A stretch of DNA of 60,286 bases from an uncultured Bacteroidales bacterium (GCA_902799185.1 CADBZO010000019.1:1-60286), one strand, 5' to 3'; shown: positions 43,301 to 51,013, counted from the stretch's first letter. A program made the numbers and translations. The notes: generated by a model from the letters alone, not told the origin.

Positions 43301-44643
43301 TTGGCGGAGACTCGATTGTTCGTCTGACGGTAGGTTTCTATCCTGTCTATCTGAAAGAAGAGACGATGGAGATATATGCCGGCACCGATACGACTTGGCA
43401 AGGCCATGACCTGTCCGAAATCTTCCCTGTGGCGGATACCACGATTGTATCGGAGTATAAGTCTCTCAACGATTGCGACTCGACCTATACGCTCCATCTG
43501 ACCGTTCTGGCTCCTACCCGCCACGGCGTATATGACGCCGCTATCTGCGAGGGTGACTCGGTAGAGTACGAGGGCAAATGGTATTACGGCGCAACGCAGG
43601 AAGAGGTTACGCTGGCTCAGAAGAACTACTACGGCGGTGACTCTATCGTGACACTGACAGTGGCCGTTCACCCGGTATATGCCTTCAACGAAGAGATGAC
43701 GATGTACGCCGGTGCGGATTCTGTATGGCAGAAGAAAAACCTCTCCGAACTGACGGTAGGCGATACCACGATTGTGGCGGAGTACAAGACCATCCATGGT
43801 TGTGACTCGACTTATACGCTTCTCCTCCATGTCCTGACACCTCCTACTCATTACGGCGAGCTGAATGTCAGCCTCTGTTCCGGAGAGAGATACGAGTTTG
43901 AAGGCAAGACCTACCGCCGCCCGACGCATGAGTTGGTGACGCTGGCCGAGAAAAATATCTACGGCGGTGACTCTATCGTGGAGTTGACGGTGAATGTCTA
44001 TCCGAAGATGAATATGGAGTCGTCCATGACTATCATCAAAGGCACGGACACGACCTGGGAGAATATAGACCTCTCTGTCCTGCCGGTAGGCGATACGACC
44101 TTGGTAGCCGCATACAAGTCTATCCATGACTGCGACTCGACCTACACGCTCTACCTGACCGTTGAGCCGGTTCCTACGGCTTATGGCGAGTACGAGGCTG
44201 CGTTCTGTGAGGGCGACTCGGTGGAATATGCCGGCACGTGGTACTACGAGGCTACGGAGACGGAGATCCTCTTGGGCGAGAAGAGCACCCTTGGCGGCGA
44301 CTCCATTGTTCGTCTCACCGTGACGGTTCACCCGGTAGAGAGCACCGAGGAGACGCGCCAGATAGTGCTCGGCACCGAGGAGGTCTGGAACGAGATTGAT
44401 TTCTCGGCGCTGCCTCTGGGCGACACTACGCTGGTAGTGAAAGGCACCACGGAGTATGGCTGCGACTCTACTCACACGCTTTACCTGACGGTAGTGAAGA
44501 ATACCGCCACTGCGATAGACCAAACGCAGGCAGACCTCCAGCCCGCAGCGGCGAAGGAACTCCGTAACGGTCTCATCTACATCCGCAAGGGCGATGACTT
44601 GTATGACGTTTGCGGCAGAAAGATAATGACCAAGCGTCTCTGA
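40366..44643 (+). CDS. Giant exported repeat protein with Ig-like and CDSTY repeats, 1425 aa
   Basis: A signal peptide (MKKSRKQWLLSAVFAIGCSI to AYAQ) precedes a jelly-roll-like domain. Several bacterial Ig-like units follow (for example VVYLSSDSTVAYVENNRLVV and VSFVSSDSTVAYVENNELRT). The last 480 or so residues are four units of about 110 residues, each with CEGDS-x-EY, GGDSIVxLTV, MYAGxD and CDSTYTLxL. The C-terminal tail (ELRNGLIYIRKGDDLYDVCG) has the pattern shared with the two upstream proteins. This looks like a long surface stalk or adhesin. It ends the operon, 18 bp before a strong terminator. Confidence 0.88.
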   Translation: MKKSRKQWLLSAVFAIGCSIAAYAQLPYNTTMTQSHYNDNKVVIQKVASNNLYEWSNGIRLGYSTGLFGVQKPGDWEDKYVVIALAQNSIPYQLTFTYKCSSTIATNPDWYVAESPDNKTWTTIWSAVTPTSSSVSVSTETYTASPIDLSKSTKYLKLCYSGNYGGTFGSIKVTDQAYVNDPVVDDKKVTSLDFGTGSISSGKEEKSFDIEWCNVNALSVTCDNTDFFTVSPASFGGKAKYGTQTITVAYNRDKEVGTHSGTITITNGSNTKTVTVSGSTTRRSQAIHWNADLAATNFTLNAGDNLTGAEIATADNEEAKMTYTTSDAEIIAVSEDGKTLQAIANGTATITANATGNDIYDEAVDSKEFTVTSKNKQTITWEQNLLGLKTTQANATIALEATATSGGVITYAIEGGSADCIRLSGENNATLTITGAAGEAYIIATQAGGLIGEEEWISATYRKHVKVRDPNSACDEYALADKSFTFSEGHKSTFAVHEYKLDGKPTNLTFTAKAGGKQYIWGEREPIYIDQYANFGSGLEWHQITAVTLEENSKNYGPYALNETATKIRFRTGDYSKQEVSNISIPRKKEMVVSETSITEEAERNVRWSKTISVSRSNIDIVDISVISSDPACPFELDKTSIGTDCADRSTETFTVSITPHERNAVYTGTITITDGKATPTTHTIDLSIKAVAFHQTINGFELPAEALTTAEIPAFEATATSGLEVVYLSSDSTVAYVENNRLVVLSAGTVAITAYQAGDEKYDPASDTKTITLSLTPVEIIEAPTASALVVGESLAQSVLTGGEASVAGTFAWQDETITPEEGERAYTVLFTPDNTAIYATATTEVTVQTTFTKHDQSIVWNDEIPELYPNRTFGLTAYATAGLEVSFVSSDSTVAYVENNELRTLAVGQATITAVQAGNEFYNDAEPVAKTVTVVRIPDAYGDYTITICEGDSAEFRGTWYKEAGTTDVLLEEKNLLGGDSIVRLTVGFYPVYLKEETMEIYAGTDTTWQGHDLSEIFPVADTTIVSEYKSLNDCDSTYTLHLTVLAPTRHGVYDAAICEGDSVEYEGKWYYGATQEEVTLAQKNYYGGDSIVTLTVAVHPVYAFNEEMTMYAGADSVWQKKNLSELTVGDTTIVAEYKTIHGCDSTYTLLLHVLTPPTHYGELNVSLCSGERYEFEGKTYRRPTHELVTLAEKNIYGGDSIVELTVNVYPKMNMESSMTIIKGTDTTWENIDLSVLPVGDTTLVAAYKSIHDCDSTYTLYLTVEPVPTAYGEYEAAFCEGDSVEYAGTWYYEATETEILLGEKSTLGGDSIVRLTVTVHPVESTEETRQIVLGTEEVWNEIDFSALPLGDTTLVVKGTTEYGCDSTHTLYLTVVKNTATAIDQTQADLQPAAAKELRNGLIYIRKGDDLYDVCGRKIMTKRL

Positions 44644-44660
44644 CCCGGATAGGAGAATGT

Positions 44661-44700
44661 AAAAGAGGGTGTGTCAATTCGTTTTGACACACCCTCTTTT
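44661..44700 (+). terminator. Strong terminator of the receptor operon
   Basis: Perfect 17-bp arms (AAAAGAGGGTGTGTCAA and TTGACACACCCTCTTTT) with a 6-nt loop and a T-rich end. Confidence 0.97.
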
Positions 44701-44714
44701 GGGTCATGATGCAT

Positions 44715-44798
44715 TTGAAATTTGAAATTTGAAATCTCCCCCTCCTCGGTAACCCGTTACCTTTCACTTTTCACCTTTCACCTTTCACCTTTCAATTC
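44715..44798. repeat. TTTGAAA and CTTTCAC tandem repeats
   Basis: Three TTTGAAA words and about five TTTCAC-type words run up to and over the 3' end of the S41 protease gene. They belong to the same word family as 4555-4612 and 46360-46400. Confidence 0.75.
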
Positions 44799-46442
44799 CA
44801 GTAAGGCGCGTTTGAGTTCATCGTCATAGCGGAGGTTGAACGCCGCCTGGCCTTTCTGGTAGTAATAGCGCAGAACAATCTCGCTGCCCAGCATCTGTTT
44901 TACTTCCTCTTTGTTACGGTTGATGGCTTCCTGGAAATCGGGTTGCAGAACCGGCTCCAGTTCCTCCAGACGGGCGATCGTTACGGAGTCGAAGTCTTCG
45001 TTCTTGGCCATCTTCATCATATCGGCGAAGAACTTGGAGGTCTCCGTCTCGTACTTGAATCCGCGCTCCTCGAGGAAAGTGCAGAAATCCGCTATTTCTT
45101 CGTCCGTCAGTTCAAACACCTCAGGAGCGGCAATGGAGTCATGGAGGCGGTGGTACCGCGTAGCGTAGTCAAAGAAGTAATGGTTGATATACAGCGAGTA
45201 GCATATATCCACTTTTGCCGAGTCGGACATTACGATGTCCGGCAGAATACCTCCGGCGGTGTCTTTCTTGAGCTCGTGCCCTTTCTGGCGCTCGCTGTAG
45301 TCGATGGCCTGGATGCAACGGCCGGAAGGCAGGTAATACTTGCTGGTGGTCACTTTGACGTGCCCTCCGTAAGCTACAGGGCGCAGGTTCTGTACCAGAC
45401 CCTTGCCGAACGTACGCTGGCCGATGAGCGTAGCGCGGTGCAGGTCCTGTAACGCCCCGGAGACGATCTCGCTCGCCGAGGCGGAGTTCTTGTCCACCAG
45501 CACAACAAGCGGCATGTCTTTGTACCGCGGGTTGTTACGCGTCTTGTAGGTGCGGTTGCTGTTGGCGGTCTTGCCTTTGGTCTCCACAATCGTCACATCC
45601 CTGTCCACAAAGAGGTTCACCAGCTGCAATGCCTCATCCACGATACCGCCGCCGTTCCCGCGCAGGTCGATGATAAGACTGCGCGCACCGCGCGTGTAAT
45701 AAAGGTCGTCCAGAGCGTTGGTGAACGATTGGGCGGAACCCTCCGTGAACTCCCCGAAGGCGATATATCCCACCGGTTCCGCCAGACTGTCCGCCTCATA
45801 GACCGTGTAGTAGCTCACGGGATCCATGTGGATGTCCTCGCGCTCGATAGAGACGGTGAAGGGCTTGTCTATCCCCTCGCGCTCCAGCTCCAGCACGACC
45901 GTCGTGCCCGGTACGCCGCGGAGGTTATTGCTCACTTCGGACACGGAGAGACCTTTGGTCGTCTTGCCGTCCACGGAGAGAATCCGGTCGCCGGCCTGCA
46001 CGCCTGCACGCTGCGCCGGCTTGCCCTCATAAGGGTTCACGGCATACGTCCAGAGGGAGTCTTTGGAGACTTTGCCTTTGTTCCTTTGTACTGCCCCCTT
46101 GGTACTTGGTCTGGGACGTTGCTGGATGATGGAACCTATACCGCCGTACTTGCCGGTGGTGAGCATACGCAGGTCGCGGTCGTTCTTCTTGGGATAATAG
46201 ACCGTGTATGGGTCTATCTTACGCAGCATGGCGTTGATAGCCGTCTCTGTCAGATCGCCGTAGTTCAGGGTGTCCACATAGTTGACATCCACCTGACGCA
46301 TCACATCCGAGAAGATGTCGATGCACTCGTTCGCCCGCGTGGTCTTCTCACGAGGCTGGGCGTTTATGATTGAAAATTGAAAACTGAAAATTGAAAGGAA
46401 TAGTATTCCCCACAATTTATGATTACCTTTTAGATGTATCAT
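44778..46442 (-). CDS. S41-family carboxy-terminal processing peptidase, 554 aa
   Basis: An exported serine protease of the CTP/S41 type. A PDZ domain (GKPAQRAGVQAGDRILSVDG) precedes the peptidase, with GYIAFGEFTEGSA, LIIDLRGNGGGIVDEA and the nucleophile Ser-322 in NSASASEI, plus Lys in GKGLVQN. A C-terminal extension of about 150 residues is typical of Bacteroidales members. The start at 46442 (MIHLKGNHKLW) is chosen because GGAGAG lies five bases upstream. The hydrophobic core of its signal peptide (LFLSIFSFQFSIINA) is encoded by a TTTCAATTTTCAG-type tandem repeat. Confidence 0.93.
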   Translation of the reverse strand: MIHLKGNHKLWGILFLSIFSFQFSIINAQPREKTTRANECIDIFSDVMRQVDVNYVDTLNYGDLTETAINAMLRKIDPYTVYYPKKNDRDLRMLTTGKYGGIGSIIQQRPRPSTKGAVQRNKGKVSKDSLWTYAVNPYEGKPAQRAGVQAGDRILSVDGKTTKGLSVSEVSNNLRGVPGTTVVLELEREGIDKPFTVSIEREDIHMDPVSYYTVYEADSLAEPVGYIAFGEFTEGSAQSFTNALDDLYYTRGARSLIIDLRGNGGGIVDEALQLVNLFVDRDVTIVETKGKTANSNRTYKTRNNPRYKDMPLVVLVDKNSASASEIVSGALQDLHRATLIGQRTFGKGLVQNLRPVAYGGHVKVTTSKYYLPSGRCIQAIDYSERQKGHELKKDTAGGILPDIVMSDSAKVDICYSLYINHYFFDYATRYHRLHDSIAAPEVFELTDEEIADFCTFLEERGFKYETETSKFFADMMKMAKNEDFDSVTIARLEELEPVLQPDFQEAINRNKEEVKQMLGSEIVLRYYYQKGQAAFNLRYDDELKRALLELKGER

Positions 46443-46472
46443 GTGCTCTCCTTTCACCTTTCATTTTTCAAT

Positions 46473-46922
46473 TTACCTTAGCTTGTTGGGGACAAAGGCG
46501 CTGACATCCTTGCCGTAGGCATACAGGTCGCGCACGAGGGTGGAGGAGATATGCGCGTATTCGGGGCGGGTGTAGAGGATAATGGTCTCTATGCCTGCCA
46601 GCTGTTTGTTCGCCTCCGCCATGTTACGCTCGTACTCGAAATCGCCTATGCAACGCATGCCGCGGAGAATAAACTGTGCGCCCTGCTCCTGCGCAAAATC
46701 AACGGTCAGGCAGTCGTAGATGGCTACCTTCACGCGTGGCTCGTCCGCAAAGATCTTACGGATGGCTTCTTCGCGTTCACGGATGGGGAAAGTCTCTTTT
46801 TTGGTACTGTTGCGGCCGAGGCCGATGATGATCTCGTCGAATATCTCCAGACCACGTTTGACAATGTCGTAGTGACCTACGGTAAAGGGATCAAACGATC
46901 CCGGGAAAATAGCTCTTTTCAT
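46473..46922 (-). CDS. coaD: Phosphopantetheine adenylyltransferase, 149 aa
   Basis: It joins 4'-phosphopantetheine and ATP to make dephospho-CoA, the penultimate step of CoA synthesis. The nucleotidyltransferase motif GSFDPFTVGH (8-17) and the ISSTLVRDL block near the end are present. Length is normal. The ATG at 46922 opens the motif at the usual distance; an ATG at 46934 is possible. It sits close behind the acyltransferase gene in the same direction. Confidence 0.96.
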   Translation of the reverse strand: MKRAIFPGSFDPFTVGHYDIVKRGLEIFDEIIIGLGRNSTKKETFPIREREEAIRKIFADEPRVKVAIYDCLTVDFAQEQGAQFILRGMRCIGDFEYERNMAEANKQLAGIETIILYTRPEYAHISSTLVRDLYAYGKDVSAFVPNKLR

Positions 46923-46926
46923 AACT

Positions 46927-47925
46927 CTAAACATTAAACTCTAAACTTCTACGGTGATTGATCACCGGAAATTGGTACATTTCATATAATTTCTCACGGA
47001 GGAAAGCTTCGTCCTTGTTCGGTATATCGATCAGGGCTAACCGGCTCTCTATGTATGCGTCAAAATCCGTGCCACGCTCGAAGATTTCATAGCCTTGATG
47101 GATATGACGGTCGATGATGTCGCAGATATGTTGCAGTTGCTCGGAGTGGGGCTGTTCCCTGTACTCGGGGTGGGCGGCGAGCATGGTGTCTATCTCCGGA
47201 TTGATGCTCGGAGTCAGGCGGTAAACCACGCGGCCTTTGTATCCCTCGATGCCGGTCTGCATGGAGACGACATCGTCCCGTTTGGATTTCCGCCAGTGCG
47301 GATCGTCGCGTTTGAGTTGCATCTCTGCCGCCTTGAGGTAGTCGCAGGGGTCGAACTCATAACTGATACTTACCGGGCAGATATTCAGCGTTTTCACTTG
47401 TTCGTACAGGTCGCCTTCACCTATGGTCAGCATGTGGAGAACAGTGGTCTGGGTGAGGTCGTTGCTGTCCTTGGCGCGTCCTTCGCGTTGCGCCAGCCAG
47501 ATAGACTTGCCTTTGCTGCGGAGCAGGCGGATATAGGCGGAGAGCTGCTTGGAGTTCTCCAGCCGGGCATGCGGGCCTGCGCCGCGCTTCACCGCGAAAC
47601 AACGCAGGTAGCGCATCACAAACTCGATCCACGGCTTGGCAAACAGGTTATTGCCGACGCCCATGTACGGACGGATGAAATAATGTATCCTCAGCAGGTA
47701 CGACAGCCACGCCGCGTCCATGATGATGTCGCGGTGGTTGGTGATGAAGAGCGCACCGTGCCGGATCTCTTTCTCAATCTGCTTGCGGTCGCCCAGGTAA
47801 TCCAGTTTCAGGCTCTTCGTCCGCTTCCACGCCCATATCTGTAACAGCGGGAAGATAATCAGGAAATCCGTCAGCCATAGAATCCAGCCTACGCGGTACG
47901 CCCGTATGTCTTTGAAGTCAGTCAT
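46927..47925 (-). CDS. Glycerol-phosphate-type acyltransferase, 332 aa
   Basis: A membrane-bound acyltransferase. One hydrophobic helix lies near the start (WILWLTDFLIIFPLLQIWAW). The catalytic motif is NHRDIIMD (NHx4D-like), followed by YFIRPYMGVGNN and the acceptor-binding block WLAQREGRAKD. The long C-terminal part (about 180-332) is unlike plain PlsC and resembles larger Bacteroidota acyltransferases. The likely role is phospholipid or lipid acylation; the exact acceptor is unknown. The ATG at 47925 (MTDFKDIRAY) is preferred over the one at 47958, which lies near repeats. Confidence 0.85.
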   Translation of the reverse strand: MTDFKDIRAYRVGWILWLTDFLIIFPLLQIWAWKRTKSLKLDYLGDRKQIEKEIRHGALFITNHRDIIMDAAWLSYLLRIHYFIRPYMGVGNNLFAKPWIEFVMRYLRCFAVKRGAGPHARLENSKQLSAYIRLLRSKGKSIWLAQREGRAKDSNDLTQTTVLHMLTIGEGDLYEQVKTLNICPVSISYEFDPCDYLKAAEMQLKRDDPHWRKSKRDDVVSMQTGIEGYKGRVVYRLTPSINPEIDTMLAAHPEYREQPHSEQLQHICDIIDRHIHQGYEIFERGTDFDAYIESRLALIDIPNKDEAFLREKLYEMYQFPVINHRRSLEFNV

Positions 47926-47967
47926 AACAATTGATCGTTTTGATGCAATCAAAACCATTTTAATTCA

Positions 47968-48342
47968 TTAACTCTTTAACTCTTTAACGAAGTTTTCAAG
48001 GGCATCTTTGGAAGCTTCCCGATAGGCTACCATCAGGCCGCCGGTGCCGAGGAGCGTGCCGCCGAAATAGCGGACTACTACCACTAAGATATTATCCAGC
48101 CCCCGTGCGTCTATAGACCGCAGGATAGGTGCGCCGGCTGTGCCGTGGGGCTCGCCGTCGTCTTTCGTGCGCCAGAGGTTCGGACCAAGCCGGTAGGCGT
48201 AGCACACATGCCGCGCGTCGTGGTATTTCTTCTTGTACCACGCGATACGGGTCTTCGCCTCCTCCTCGTCCTGAATGGGCTCCGCGAATGCTAAAAACTT
48301 GCTGCCTCTATCCTTATATATACCTTGTGCGGTTGTTGCCAT
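47968..48342 (-). CDS. YigZ/IMPACT-family protein, N-terminal domain only, 124 aa
   Basis: Has the UPF0029 (IMPACT) core: GSKFLAFAEPI, HVCYAYRLG, DDGEPHGTAGAPIL and VVVVRYFGGTLLGTGGL. Family proteins such as YigZ are about 200 residues, with a second ferredoxin-like domain (DUF1949) that is missing here. The gene ends in a natural stop soon after the core, so this is a short form rather than a broken gene, as I see no remnant behind it. Suggested roles in translation are not settled. It lies nine bases from the peptidase gene upstream. Confidence 0.9.
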   Translation of the reverse strand: MATTAQGIYKDRGSKFLAFAEPIQDEEEAKTRIAWYKKKYHDARHVCYAYRLGPNLWRTKDDGEPHGTAGAPILRSIDARGLDNILVVVVRYFGGTLLGTGGLMVAYREASKDALENFVKELKS

Positions 48343-48350
48343 TTCTTTCC

Positions 48351-49625
48351 CTATATTCCTAACTTCTTTCTAATGTCATCGGGGATGGCGTTCTTGTGAA
48401 CGAGGATGTCGTTCGTCTTGTATTTCATGAATGCCTCGCTGATATACCAGATACCTTTGTAGTCCGATCGGACGGTGCCCCAGCTGTTCTTGACCATGTA
48501 ATAGCGCTTGCCGTTCTGGTCCTTGGCGGTACCGAAGATCTGCATGCCGTGGTCGTCTGTCGTCTCCCAGTTGTCGTACGCCTGCTGGCGCATCTCTTGG
48601 GTGATCTCTTTCTCCGGCAGAGGTTTCTTGGTCAGCTCCTCTTTCTTCTTGTCCGCCGTCATGCCCAGCCATTTAGCCATGTCGGAACCGGTGAGGTCTG
48701 CTCCTTTGTCATCGTCCGGCATCACGCCTATGCCTTTGCGGGTGAAGCCTGTCTCACTCACGTCAGCCCCCCACGCCATGGTGTAACCGTTGGCGATGGC
48801 GTTGTCAATCACGCGCATGAGCTCGTCAATAGGCAGGTTGTACATCTGGTCCATGCGCCAGTTGTCGGGGACCTCCAATGCGAATGTCTGGTAGAACGGG
48901 TGATGCGTGTAACTGGTCAGCGATACATAGTCGTCGGCATCCAGACCTAACGACTCCACGTAGCTCTGCGGAGTGTACATCTGACCCTCATAGAGGAACT
49001 CTTTCGGGCAGCGGCCCAGATACGTGTCGTAGATCGCCTGCAGACCTTCGCGCCACACCGGCGTCAGTTTCTTGAGACCCGTCAGGGCGTTCAGATAACC
49101 GGCGGCTACTTTGTCCAGCTCGGTATGAACGGGAAGGGTGTCGGCCGGCGTGGAACCGTAACGGATACCCGGCATCACACTCTGCGGAACGAGGCCGTAA
49201 TGCTTCATGCAATAGATCACGTCATACGCGCTGCCGCCTGCCGCAAAATGCGGCTCGTTATACATCCGCACGCAGTAAGTGGCGCGGTCCATCATCGTCT
49301 TGCTCACTACGTACATCTCCGCGAAATCCACCTCGGTACCTTTCATGCGGAGCACTTCCGACTCTAAAAAACCGAGGGTGGAGAAGGCCCAGCAAGTACC
49401 GCTGCGGTGCTGGTCTTTGACCGGCGTGATAGCTACGCTGTCAACGGTGGTGAAATGCCAGCCCTCGGCGGTGTCCGCTTCCGCTTTCGCCGTGTCCGGT
49501 GTAACGGCGGTAATGGTGGTGTCGCTGGAGAGAACGGTAGGAGCGGATACGACAAGGGTGGTGTCGGTTTGGGCTATGGCTGCCATACTCATGGCGGCGA
49601 AAAGGATAAAGATACTCTTTCTCAT
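48351..49625 (-). CDS. Exported bleomycin-hydrolase-like C1 peptidase, 424 aa
   Basis: A papain-like cysteine aminopeptidase of the bleomycin hydrolase (PepC) group. A signal peptide (MRKSIFILFAAMSMAAIAQ) marks it as periplasmic, unlike cytosolic PepC. The catalytic triad is C78 in SGTCWAFSTLGF, H359 in DDHGMQIFG and N380 in VKNSWG. A charged linker rich in T and V (20-55) follows the signal. Its upstream region holds a perfect A/T-rich palindrome. Confidence 0.92.
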   Translation of the reverse strand: MRKSIFILFAAMSMAAIAQTDTTLVVSAPTVLSSDTTITAVTPDTAKAEADTAEGWHFTTVDSVAITPVKDQHRSGTCWAFSTLGFLESEVLRMKGTEVDFAEMYVVSKTMMDRATYCVRMYNEPHFAAGGSAYDVIYCMKHYGLVPQSVMPGIRYGSTPADTLPVHTELDKVAAGYLNALTGLKKLTPVWREGLQAIYDTYLGRCPKEFLYEGQMYTPQSYVESLGLDADDYVSLTSYTHHPFYQTFALEVPDNWRMDQMYNLPIDELMRVIDNAIANGYTMAWGADVSETGFTRKGIGVMPDDDKGADLTGSDMAKWLGMTADKKKEELTKKPLPEKEITQEMRQQAYDNWETTDDHGMQIFGTAKDQNGKRYYMVKNSWGTVRSDYKGIWYISEAFMKYKTNDILVHKNAIPDDIRKKLGI

Positions 49626-49647
49626 ATTATTTTTTGTTTGTTCTTTA

Positions 49648-49672
49648 GTATTATATACGTAGTATATAATAC
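49648..49672. promoter_or_regulatory. Perfect 11-bp inverted repeat upstream of the C1 peptidase
   Basis: GTATTATATAC, GTA, GTATATAATAC lies 23 bp before the start of the peptidase gene. It could be an operator for a dimeric regulator. Behind it, 49697-49731 holds three or four AAGTGCGC-type tandem words. Confidence 0.5.
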
Positions 49673-49755
49673 CGATAGGTTGAATGACTGATAATTAGTG
49701 CGTGATAAGTGCGCGGTAAGTGCGCAATAAGTTTGTTATTTTGGGTCTAATCCCC

Positions 49756-50862
49756 TTATTCCGGGAACTCCATCAGGTACGCTTTGATGAAGGCGTCTAT
49801 GTCTCCGTCCATCACGGCGTTGACATTCGACGTCTGGTAGTTCGTGCGGTGGTCCTTCACGCGGCGGTCGTCGAAGACATAGCTGCGTATCTGGCTGCCC
49901 CATTCGATCTTCTTCTTGCCTGCCTCCACCTTCGCCTGCGCCTGACGCCTTTTCTCCAGCTCTAATTCATACAACTGGCTTCGCAAGTGCCGCAAGGCGT
50001 TCTCGCGGTTCTTGGGCTGGTCGCGTGTCTCGGTGTTCTCGATGACAATCTCGTCCGGCTGACCGGTCAAGGGGTTGACGAACTTGTAATGCAGCCGCAC
50101 GCCGGACTCCACTTTGTTGACGTTCTGACCGCCGGCGCCCGAGGAGCGGAACGTGTCCCAACTCAGACCTGCGGGGTTCACCTCCACCTCGATCGTGTCG
50201 TCAATCAACGGCACTACGAACACGCTCGCAAAACTCGTCATACGCTTGCCCTGGGCGTTGTACGGACTCACGCGCACCAGACGGTGAACGCCGTTCTCGC
50301 TCTTGAGATAACCGTACGCCATGTCCCCCTCGATATTGAAGGTCACGGTCTTGATACCCGCCTCGTCGCCTTCCTGCAGGTTGGCAATCGTCACTTTGTA
50401 ATCATGCTTCTCGCAATACCGCTGGTACATACGCATCAGCTGCTCCGCCCAGTCCTGAGCTTCCGTTCCGCCGGCGCCCGCGACAATCTTCAATACCGCC
50501 GGCATCTGGTCCTCCTCGTGGCTCAGCATGTTCTTCATCTCCAGGTCCTCCACCTCCTGCAGGGCCTTGGCGTAAGCGGCATCCACCTCTTCCTCGGTCA
50601 CGAGTTCCTCTTTGTAATAATCAAAACTGAGCGACAGCTCTTCCACTGCCGCGCGTACGCCCTCGTACCCGTCTATCCACCGCTTGATACCTTTCACCTT
50701 GCGCATCTGCGCCTCGGCGGCCTTGGCGTCGTCCCAGAATCCGGGAGCCTGGGTGTGCAGCTCCTCTTCCTCCAACTGGATACGCTTCTCGTCTATCTGC
50801 AGATACGACTTCAGTTTGTCAGCGCGCTGCTGTACATCTTTTAATTGTTCTATTGTTATCAT
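49756..50862 (-). CDS. prfB: Peptide chain release factor 2, 368 aa
   Basis: RF2 reads UGA and UAA stop codons. The GGQ loop (SSGAGGQNVNKVESGVRLHY) and the class-specific codon-reading tripeptide region (RLVRVSPYNAQGKR, SPY in place of the textbook SPF) are present. The start at 50862 is downstream of the promoter; the ATG at 50898 is not. Around residues 20-30 (KLKSYLQIDEKR), where many bacteria carry an in-frame UGA and +1 frameshift, the frame is continuous, so that autoregulation is absent. Confidence 0.95.
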   Translation of the reverse strand: MITIEQLKDVQQRADKLKSYLQIDEKRIQLEEEELHTQAPGFWDDAKAAEAQMRKVKGIKRWIDGYEGVRAAVEELSLSFDYYKEELVTEEEVDAAYAKALQEVEDLEMKNMLSHEEDQMPAVLKIVAGAGGTEAQDWAEQLMRMYQRYCEKHDYKVTIANLQEGDEAGIKTVTFNIEGDMAYGYLKSENGVHRLVRVSPYNAQGKRMTSFASVFVVPLIDDTIEVEVNPAGLSWDTFRSSGAGGQNVNKVESGVRLHYKFVNPLTGQPDEIVIENTETRDQPKNRENALRHLRSQLYELELEKRRQAQAKVEAGKKKIEWGSQIRSYVFDDRRVKDHRTNYQTSNVNAVMDGDIDAFIKAYLMEFPE

Positions 50863-50895
50863 AAGCCTGTTTGTTGCCAATATACAAATCGGGTG

Positions 50896-50926
50896 CAAAG
50901 ATACAAATAAATTTTCACATACGCAA
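50896..50926 (-). promoter_or_regulatory. Promoter of prfB
   Basis: On the minus strand TTG (50926-50924), 20 nt, TATCTTTG (50903-50896). It is back to back with the nitroreductase promoter. Confidence 0.85.
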
Positions 50927-50963
50927 GCGCGCGTTCTTTTTTTGTGAATTTATAGGCAATTAT

Positions 50964-50994
50964 TTGCATATGTAAAAAAAAAGTCGTATCTTTG
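50964..50994 (+). promoter_or_regulatory. Promoter of the nitroreductase gene
   Basis: TTG at 50964-50966, 20 nt, TATCTTTG at 50987-50994; the start codon is 20 bp downstream. Confidence 0.85.
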
Positions 50995-51013
50995 CACGCT
51001 AAATTGGAGTATT

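Noticed and set aside
42334-44523. Minus-strand open frame of about 730 codons
   Set aside because: Antisense to the repeat region of the 1425-residue exported protein; its length comes from the repeated codons of that gene.
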